Below are positions 10,001 to 16,655 of a stretch of 39,122 bases of DNA, one piece after another (position 1 is the first letter of the stretch; each line of letters begins with the position of its first letter). The notes beneath the pieces are model-generated. The model did not search any database and was not told the DNA's origin. It was given only the letters and a program-made list of their open reading frames with translations. Origin of the DNA: an uncultured Helicobacter sp. (lineage in GTDB: Bacteria; Campylobacterota; Campylobacteria; Campylobacterales; Helicobacteraceae); NCBI GenBank assembly GCA_949299115.1, contig CASFZH010000018.1:1-39122 (forward strand), read 5' to 3'. The position numbers and the translations under genes were made by a program.

Positions 10001-11377
10001 TATCAACCTAAAACCATTACAAGTAAAGAAATATTAGAAAAAGGAGAATATAAAGTGTATGGTGCAAATGGGGTTATAGGGTATTACAATAAATACAACC
10101 ATGAATATCCGCAGGTTGCTATGACTTGTAGAGGTGCAACTTGTGGGACTATCAATTTGACAGAATCTAAAGCATGGATAACAGGTAATGCTATGGTAAT
10201 CACTCCGATTGATGATAAAAAAATTTTAAAGAAATTTTTAGTCTATATACTTCCATTGTCAAATATAAAGGCAGTTATAACAGGTTCGGCACAGCCACAA
10301 ATCACAAGAACTAACTTATCTCAATTACAAATCCCCCTACCACCCATAGAGATTCAAAAGCAAATTGTAGAGGAATGTCAAAAGGTAGAAAAGCAGTATC
10401 AAACCATACGAATGAGTATAGAAAAATACCAAGAGTTGATTAAAGCAATCTTAGCTAAATGTGCTATTACAGAATCTAGCACAGATAATGCAAGCATTCA
10501 AGAGATTCTTACCCAGCTAAACACACTAGAATCTAGCCTAGATTTTGACTTGCTTTTTGAATGCTTAGAATCCACAAATGCAGATTCTAAAGATATTTCA
10601 GGCGTTGTCCTCAATATGGCAGGATTTAGTCATTCTAACCTTTCCACCCGTCATTCTGAGGCATTAGCCGAAGAATCTCATCATTCTAGCTATTCCCGTC
10701 ATTCTGAGGGAGTGCAACGCACGACCGAAGAATCTCATAAAAAATCTCTTGCAGATTCTAGCAACACAGAATCTAAAGCAGAATCTACACTACTTAAGCC
10801 GCTAAATCTCAAAGCCCTTTTGGACTCCCTCCCTACCCCACCACCGCAAGGTTGGGAGCGGGTAAATCTTAATGATAAGAAAACATTTGAACTACAAATT
10901 GGCAAAAGAGTGCTTGATAGTGAGCTTACAGAAAATGGTACAATCCCCGTGTATAGTGCGAATGTCAAAAAGCCCTTTGGCTATATCAACAAGGAGCTTT
11001 TAGGGAATTATACAAGCGATAGTGTGTTGTGGGGGATTGATGGTGATTGGATGGTGGGCTTTATGCCTAGTGGTAAGGCATTTTACCCTACTGACCATTG
11101 TGGAGTTTTGCGAGTAAAAAGTGAAAATATACGAGCAAAGATTCTAGCTTTTGGGTTAGAGAATGAGGGTAGAAAGGTAGGCTTTAGGCGAGAGTATAGG
11201 GCTTCACTAGAGAGAGTGCGAAACCTCCAAATCCCCCTACCGCCACTAGAATCTCAAGATCAAATCATAAACGCCATTAGCAAAATAGAAGAGAAAAAGA
11301 GCCTTATGGATTCTAGCCTAGAGAGCCTAGAGGATAAAAAATCAAAGATTCTTAAAAGTGTGTTAGAATCTACCTAG
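7016..11377 (+). CDS. fused restriction-modification-specificity enzyme (type IIG-like)
   Basis: A 1453-aa single-chain enzyme. The N terminus has a PD-(D/E)XK nuclease signature (GKADILV with Asp104, then IIECK with Glu127 and Lys129). The middle is an N6-adenine methyltransferase of the HsdM type (motif I DFACGVG 479-485, motif IV NPPY 553-556, and YFTPAPLV before motif I). The C terminus holds two HsdS-like target-recognition domains (about 980-1150 and 1285-1450), each ending in IPLPP(I/L)E.Q and a coiled coil. Such enzymes methylate and cut DNA from one polypeptide. All visible catalytic residues are present, so it looks functional. Low-complexity linkers near 175-200, 860-890, 945-975 and 1200-1260 are translations of REP-like repeats and AGAATCT heptamers. 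It converges with the second R-M system. Confidence 0.9.
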   Translation: MITQDNLKKMLQHLGFSQIGNSKKYKKEFKSLPYTMEVDFTNKKLIYPKEITIHDDTTSNFSHPENFVVFECVHRLLEKGYKPQSLELEPKWKLGREAKSGKADILVRDLESSEANEHKGNPYLIIECKTSAKANEKSEFAKEWDRMQENGGQLFSYFQQERAVKFLCLYTSDFVESSPLDSSDLHPRNDSVSESSLMYENYILNMTDNEEFLAQISQDKAIKGFKEASSVEELFVVWSDVYSFAKQEAGIFEKEAQTYKITALKPTLESLEEFSSRDIQKKRHEWATILRANAVNDRNLALVKLMNLFLCKITDELENPNNLQFYYNDPSSDTPFDLVDRLQQLYQKGMEKYLNEKITYYSQDSIDEAFKHFTKQFATKTTIDKIFRDLKYFQNGDFNFIEVYNQKLFLQNFKVLLPLVQSLQNIGFTKKANSNILGDYFETYINDFPQSEGQYFTPAPLVNFIIYSLPVYKESKVLDFACGVGHFLTQYAEINTEYKNSTTFLGIDKDNRLAKTAKIASFMHQSDITIQAADALSTQKESTTQFFTHLISNPPYSVKGFLSTLSKKDRQAYTLYNENIDIESNNAIECFFLEKAAHLLDSQGILALVLPSSILNKEGLYTKTREILLRDFSIIALVELGNLAFFKTGTNTIILFALRKSRIPTTNEARFADMQKWLKEANFTRAKDTYEDFSELFREYCAFRNFDTLELEALFSNALSQDSKLLQSQYTQSYQEQINKEKQDYNKKSDKYKKANPFTPSQSLQEYVRDKEAEKFLYFCYCHDSTPLLIKSPQDNATQKKFLGYEWSSKKGKEGIQILASSANLTKDIQTPLYNPKDRYDTSKLNTQILSHFLEKMQGLSCLDSSPLAGAQNDNTRSHSEAIAEESNNTQSLTPNHTQTQNNIPKELEPYAFRARLVDMLDYEKAEFNKAISLNPIRRLRNTPHHSEYSRHSEGALATEESFFLDSSGFRPQNDTRPFANCKYELVRLETICKMYQPKTITSKEILEKGEYKVYGANGVIGYYNKYNHEYPQVAMTCRGATCGTINLTESKAWITGNAMVITPIDDKKILKKFLVYILPLSNIKAVITGSAQPQITRTNLSQLQIPLPPIEIQKQIVEECQKVEKQYQTIRMSIEKYQELIKAILAKCAITESSTDNASIQEILTQLNTLESSLDFDLLFECLESTNADSKDISGVVLNMAGFSHSNLSTRHSEALAEESHHSSYSRHSEGVQRTTEESHKKSLADSSNTESKAESTLLKPLNLKALLDSLPTPPPQGWERVNLNDKKTFELQIGKRVLDSELTENGTIPVYSANVKKPFGYINKELLGNYTSDSVLWGIDGDWMVGFMPSGKAFYPTDHCGVLRVKSENIRAKILAFGLENEGRKVGFRREYRASLERVRNLQIPLPPLESQDQIINAISKIEEKKSLMDSSLESLEDKKSKILKSVLEST
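7553..7586. repeat. REP-like palindrome, degenerate copy inside the fused R-M gene
   Basis: Starts TTAGATTCTTCGG and ends AATGACA, with an inner GGA..TCC stem. It is translated as a polar linker containing LDSSDLHPRNDS. The outer arm has drifted from the usual AGAAT. Confidence 0.5.
9602..9676. repeat. inverted pair of REP-like palindromes inside the fused R-M gene
   Basis: Two copies in opposite orientation at 9602-9638 and 9648-9676. Each has the outer pair ATTCT/AGAAT and a GC-rich inner stem. Together they are read as a linker containing SPLAGAQND and SHSEAIAEES between the methylase and specificity domains. Confidence 0.75.
9867..9940. repeat. inverted pair of REP-like palindromes inside the fused R-M gene
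   Basis: Copies at 9867-9901 (GTCATTCTGAAGG..GAAGAATCT) and 9908-9940 (TTAGATTCTTCGG..CAGAATGAC), opposite orientations. Inner stem of the second is GGGC-TTTC-GCCC. Translated as RHSEGALATEES and LDSSGFRPQNDT just before the first recognition domain. Confidence 0.75.
10650..10735. repeat. tandem REP-like palindromes inside the fused R-M gene
   Basis: Two same-orientation copies at 10650-10678 and 10698-10735, translated as RHSEALAEES and RHSEGVQRTTEES. They lie in the linker between the two recognition domains. Confidence 0.75.
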
Positions 11378-11758
11378 AGCCTAACGCATTGCCTTGTATT
11401 TCTCATACAAATCCTAGAATCTATAAGAAAATCGTATCTGTTAAAAAGGATAGAATCTCAGCACACACAACGCATTGTAGAATCTACTAATGGAGACTCA
11501 CTAAAAATATTTCTATATTTATAAAGCAAAGTGGCAATTCACCATCCACAAGCACTAAGAGTTTGCAAAAGCAAAATCCATAATACATCTTGCTTCAAGA
11601 ATCTTTAGAATCTAAACGCACGCGAGGTAAAGCCCTTACACGAAGACTAAGAGAGCTTTTGCCACCTTATGTTTGTGTGGAATTTAGAGTGTAATGAATA
11701 ATTTAGAGATTAGATTCTATGTTGAGTTTCTCACAGAATCTAGCTATTATCTCTTTGC
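11378..11758. other. spacer between convergent R-M systems
   Basis: No gene assigned. Several AGAATCT heptamers occur. A short plus-strand frame ending at about 11694 (..RRLRELLPPYVCVEF..) may be a remnant of a lost gene, but it has no start or ribosome-binding site. Confidence 0.4.
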
Positions 11759-13381
11759 TTATAATGACTCTTTCCTCACCCTATATAAATTCGCACTTTT
11801 TATTGCTTCTTTTTGTAAGGCTTTTATAAAAGATTCTATATACTCAAAGGCTATTTCGCCATTTGCGTATATAGGTAGGGTAAATTTTTCAGCTCGTAAT
11901 CTTGCATTATTGATTTCTTTATCAAATGCGTATTTAGGCTTTAGTTTTTCAAAAATTGCCCGTAAAAATAAGGCTGTATGCGTGTTTAGCTCTCGATTCT
12001 TTAGCCATATAACCATACAATGATCAGATGCCACAAAACTATACGGGTGATAAAAGCAAGTCCCAACACTACCACTATTAGCTAGAGTAAGTTTATTCGT
12101 ATAGATTTTCATATAAGAGGGCGGGGATACATAGCCATCTATGCCGTTATTAAATGCTGATGAGGATATGTAGGGAATCTTACCTCTTGTATGATCTGCT
12201 TTTTTATAACGCTTCCCTCGCTCGTAGGCAAAAATCTCATCAAAACAAAATTGTTTCCATTGTATTTGTGTAGTGTCATTTTTAGATTCTTCGGCTAACG
12301 CCTCAGAATGACTATTTTTCGTCATATTGAATGAGCACGAAATATCTTTTATGGATTGCTTTATTTCACTCGCAATGACAGATTCTGCCCTTTTAGAATC
12401 TTTATAGCTTTCATAAAAGCTTAAATACTCCTCTAGCTTAAAGCTTAATGCCCCCCCTCCTACATTAGTAGGCTTAAGATTAGAATCTAGCACTTCATTA
12501 TAGGCACTCATTAATTTGTGATAATACTTTATAAGGCTTAAAAAATGCTCTTTCTCAATCTCTTTTATAAAAGATTCCATAAAGACAAAGTCTATGTTAT
12601 GCGTGTCATATTTGGGATTTGAAAAAGCCGAAATATCTTTTGTAGATTCTGCGTTCTTAGATTCTTCGCTACGCTCAGAATGACTGGAAGTGTCATTCTG
12701 AGGGCGTAAGCCCGAAGAATCTCTATAAAGCGATACCAAAAAGTCTTTTTTAAATTCTGTGATTTTAGATTCTGCGATTTTAGATTCTGTAAGATAAGAA
12801 TTATAATGAAGTAGGCGATTAAGAGGTATTCCTTTTCCCCCCCCCCCGTTAGTAGCAAGGAGTTTTAAGCTTTTGTAGCTTTGCAAAATTTTTTCTAATT
12901 CTGCTTTTGTTTTCTTGATACTTTCCTCCATAAAATGCCAATTAATATTACCTTGAGAATCTACGGGGAGCTTGATAGATTCTGTTTTAATAGCTGTTTG
13001 AGAACGTTTTTTGTTATACGCATATCCCAAAATACTACCCGTTTTATTTAAGAGAACAGTAAAAAATATTGCAACCTCTTTACTCATAAAAAATTTTGGT
13101 CTTAAAATTTCTACGTGGTCGCTTGCGGTAAAATCTTGCTCTTGATAAAAACAAACTCCCAATACTGCACTATCAATAGTTAAGCAATGCCCTTTTTCAG
13201 TGTATGTCGCATAATATCCTGCTATTCCATTATTGGTTGCTTGAGTGGTTATGTAAGGATATTTTCCTTCCCCAATTTGCTCTAGTTTATTTTTAGGTGT
13301 TGTTCTGCTGCCACTTATATCAAACAAATCACCAAGTCTAAACTCCCTCCAGCCTGAAGTATCTAAGGCATTATTTTTCAT
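11759..13381 (-). CDS. hsdS: specificity (S) subunit with phase-variable poly-G tract
   Basis: The 540-aa protein has two HsdS/BcgIB-type target-recognition domains (about 8-160, WREFRLGDLFDISGSRTTPK; and about 383-530, WKQFCFDEIFAYERGKRYKK), each followed by a coiled-coil segment, with a long linker between. It would direct a partner nuclease-methylase to its DNA site. Eleven consecutive G (12837-12847, plus-strand C) encode Gly179-182, right after the first recognition domain. Loss or gain of one G truncates the protein there; the sequence as given is in the full-length frame. A second tract of seven G lies at 12451-12457. The linker also contains REP-like repeats. AGGA lies 7 nt before the ATG, which overlaps the end of the broken partner gene. 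Confidence 0.88.
   Translation of the reverse strand: MKNNALDTSGWREFRLGDLFDISGSRTTPKNKLEQIGEGKYPYITTQATNNGIAGYYATYTEKGHCLTIDSAVLGVCFYQEQDFTASDHVEILRPKFFMSKEVAIFFTVLLNKTGSILGYAYNKKRSQTAIKTESIKLPVDSQGNINWHFMEESIKKTKAELEKILQSYKSLKLLATNGGGGKGIPLNRLLHYNSYLTESKIAESKITEFKKDFLVSLYRDSSGLRPQNDTSSHSERSEESKNAESTKDISAFSNPKYDTHNIDFVFMESFIKEIEKEHFLSLIKYYHKLMSAYNEVLDSNLKPTNVGGGALSFKLEEYLSFYESYKDSKRAESVIASEIKQSIKDISCSFNMTKNSHSEALAEESKNDTTQIQWKQFCFDEIFAYERGKRYKKADHTRGKIPYISSSAFNNGIDGYVSPPSYMKIYTNKLTLANSGSVGTCFYHPYSFVASDHCMVIWLKNRELNTHTALFLRAIFEKLKPKYAFDKEINNARLRAEKFTLPIYANGEIAFEYIESFIKALQKEAIKSANLYRVRKESL
12282..12312. repeat. REP-like palindrome inside the specificity gene
   Basis: TTAGATTCTTCGGC..GCCTCAGAATGAC with outer arms ATTCT/AGAAT and inner stem GGC-TAAC-GCC. 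Read on the minus strand as SHSEALAEES. Confidence 0.75.
12657..12722. repeat. inverted pair of REP-like palindromes inside the specificity gene
   Basis: Copies at 12657-12684 (inner stem GC-TAC-GC) and 12692-12722 (inner stem GGGC-GTAA-GCCC) in opposite orientations. Read on the minus strand as DSSGLRPQNDT and SHSERSEES in the linker between the recognition domains. Confidence 0.75.
12837..12847. repeat. C11/G11 homopolymer (phase-variation tract)
   Basis: Eleven consecutive C on the plus strand, G in the coding sense of the specificity gene. It is the longest G/C homopolymer I see in this AT-rich window. With 10 G the frame runs on to a stop at about 12592; with 12 G it stops within about ten codons. 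Confidence 0.85.
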
Positions 13382-13670
13382 CGTTTTGTCCTAGTATAAT
13401 CTCTATTTTAGAATCTTGCAAGTTTATATGAGAATCATAGAGCAAAGATTCTAACATTGTCTTTTCAAAATCCTTTTTATCGATACCATTTTCAAAGAGC
13501 ATATAATCTAGCACGACTTTTTTAAAATCCTTTTGTGTGATTTCAAAAGGTATCTCTGGCATTTGGTAGCTTAAGCCCTCTTTGGCGTCTTTGATAATCC
13601 TTTTTTCTTGTGGTGTATCTGGAGTGTAGAGCCATTGGCAAGAGTCATCGCCACTTTGTCTATATATCAC
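13371..13670 (-). pseudogene. C-terminal fragment of broken nuclease-methylase subunit
   Basis: Ninety-nine codons from a GTG-type start, in a different frame from the methylase body. Reading this frame upstream past the methylase stop gives a natural continuation (KWRNELEPYWLDVIYRQSGDD), which shows it is the true C terminus displaced by a frameshift near 13710-13713. Restoring one A to the ATAAAGGC stretch would join the frames. It overlaps the start of the specificity gene by 11 nt, as expected for a coupled two-subunit enzyme. Confidence 0.75.
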
Positions 13671-14944
13671 ATCAAGCCAATAAGGCTCAAGCTCATTACG
13701 CCATTTGCCTTTATATCTTGACGACCTTTATTTTTAACTGTCTCTAGCCCATCATCTGCGATATGACACGCAAAAATAGGCTTATGATTTTGGGATTCGT
13801 GTGCCTTAAAGATAGACACGGAAGCACTTGCTTTTCCTGCAAAAATATCAGGAAGTTTGATGATTTTTAGCAAAGAGTGTTTTTTAAGCCATTTTAAAAC
13901 CTTGTCTTTTTTTGTCTCTAGTTTATTATCAGGGAGTAAAAAGGCACATATTGCATTTTCACTTACATTATTTAGCACATTTTCTACTATTTCATACACG
14001 CCATATTTATTTTCATACGGAGGATTCATAAGCACTTTGGTAATGTTTTTGCTCTTTATCCATTCGCACACTTCCTTATCTCTGCTATCAGCTTGAATAA
14101 TGTTTGTCTTACCGTCTTTGTGTATCAACATATTTGCACACGCTAAAGTAAATAAATCTTTTGAGATTTCTACACCAAAAAGGTGGTTATTACAAATATC
14201 AAGCACTGCTTTTTGATTTTCTCTGCCACCAAGTTCGCTTATCATCTCTCCCATAGCACTGACTAAAAACGCACCACTTCCACACGCTGCATCAAGCACT
14301 CTATCTTTATGTGTTGTGCCTGTGATTTTATACATAAGACTTACGATATGATCAGGTGTAAAAACTTGCCCATAATCTGGCTTTTTAGGCAAATAGCGAT
14401 TAAACTCATTAAAAAATATCGACATTACATCTGTGCCATTCCAAGCATTAGAATCTATGAAGCGTGAAATTGTAATAACATTGTCTATAAAGCTACCTAT
14501 TGCAAGTGTGTCGTTATCTTTGTCGCAAGTGATTTTTTTGTATTGTTCTTTTATGATACTAAGCTTTTCATTAGTGCGTTTTTCCTCACTATATGAGTTT
14601 TCTAACACTTCTATAATTTGTCTTTTAAGCAGGGAAAAAGAGAGGCTTTTAAAATTTTCTAGCTTTGCTCCCTTTTTATGTGCTACTAGGGCACAAGCAG
14701 TAAAAATCATTCTATGTCGCAAATCTTGCATTATAAATTTATGGTGTAAGAGTTCATTTATAGCTATGGTAGCATTTTGTATAGAATCTATATCAATGGG
14801 GATTCTATTTACAAGACTTATGTAGTAATCTTTATGTAAGAGATTATCTTTTACTTCTCGTATTTGTTGAAAATTGTCATTATATACAAGCACATCTTCG
14901 CCATTATAGAGAATGCCTAGCGATTTAGCATATTTTTTACGCAC
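13667..14944 (-). pseudogene. hsdM: methylase body of broken type I/BcgI-like R-M subunit
   Basis: This is the largest intact piece (425 codons). It contains an HsdM-type N6-adenine methyltransferase: YGQVFTPDHIVSLM (191-204), motif I VLDAACGSGAF (216-226) and motif IV NPPY (307-310). The first codon here is only a GTG inside a longer open frame; the real frame continues upstream to about 15005 as a KDIEKEKEQLFKYLNIV segment. Its last residues after GRQDIK are out of frame with the true C terminus. With both flanks displaced by frameshifts the subunit is probably inactive, unless the shifts are sequencing errors or are bypassed. Confidence 0.8.
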
Positions 14945-14990
14945 TATGTTAAGGTATTTAAAAAGTTGTTCTTTTTCTTTCTCTATATCT

Positions 14991-15191
14991 TTATCGCCTG
15001 CTAATGGCGGTTTTATTTATATCTTTGGGTAAATACCAGCCATCAGGTTTATCATTAATACCTTTAAAATATTTATCGTCTAACATATTAAAAGTGGTAA
15101 GTTGTCCTACGCCAGAATCTGCCTCACTAGAATCATAAAATCCTAAAATCTTTTGTGCCTCATCTCGCACGACATCTTCGCTCTTATACAT
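14991..15191 (-). pseudogene. N-terminal nuclease fragment of broken R-M subunit
   Basis: Sixty-six codons starting MYKSEDVVRDEAQKILGFYD, with the DKPDGWYLPKDINKTA stretch typical of the N-terminal nuclease of BcgI/type I-like enzymes. It then leaves frame at about 15003-15008 and stops. In the neighbouring frame the protein resumes at once as AGDKDIEKEKEQLF. No E-x-K catalytic pair is visible at the junction in either frame, suggesting that a small deletion removed the nuclease core together with the frame. Confidence 0.7.
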
Positions 15192-15562
15192 TACTACCCT
15201 TAAAATATAAAATCTTAATTATTTGCTGTATTGCAAAATTTGCGTATGTAATTATAGCAGGGTAAATATTAAAAGTTATAGAACACTATCAAGGTCATAA
15301 AGCAGGATTCTACCCTACCTTGCTTTGCCTGCTTATTTTAAAGGATAGATAAAAAGGGAGAGTTGAAAATATTGCCTAAAAATACTTGAGATTCTATACA
15401 TTGAGATTCTAAAAAGAAATGAAATGCTACCAAATACACAAAGTGCCTCCCATATATATAAAGAAGTGCTTGGGAGTATTCAGGAGTGTCTAAAATCTAG
15501 TCAAAGACAAGCAAAGAGGCATAAGCCTCACTGCTTTTGCTTGAATCTAAAAATTCTAAGAT
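15192..15562. other. spacer between R-M operon and ilvC
   Basis: Holds the upstream region of the broken R-M operon (15192-15300) and the presumed ilvC terminator hairpin at 15509-15536. No gene is supported. Confidence 0.45.
15509..15536 (-). terminator. hairpin downstream of ilvC
   Basis: Stem AAGCA-AA-GAGGC with loop ATAA and GCCTC-AC-TGCTT on the other side: five plus five base pairs around a 2x2 mismatch. It sits 27 nt after the ilvC stop on the minus strand and is followed by a T-rich stretch rather than a pure T run. Probable transcription terminator. Confidence 0.5.
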
Positions 15563-16600
<1,038 letters not shown>

Positions 16601-16606
16601 CTATGT

Positions 16607-16638
16607 AAATTTTATGATACTATAATATCATAAAATTT
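16607..16638. promoter_or_regulatory. perfect palindrome over the ilvC-ppc divergent promoters
   Basis: Arms of 13 bp (AAATTTTATGATA / TATCATAAAATTT) separated by CTATAA. The loop and the right arm contain TATAAT (16621-16626) suited as the -10 for ppc; the minus strand reads TATAGT, possible -10 for ilvC. Position and symmetry suggest an operator controlling both genes. Confidence 0.5.
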
Positions 16639-16655
16639 AAGAAAAAGGAATGCCA

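Noticed and set aside
11600-11694. Short frame ending ..RRLRELLPPYVCVEF..
   Set aside because: Reads like a protein end, but the frame opens just after a stop without a start codon; too short to name as a pseudogene.
12592-12858. 88-codon minus-strand ORF overlapping the specificity gene
   Set aside because: It is the alternative frame reached when the poly-G tract loses one base, not a separate gene.
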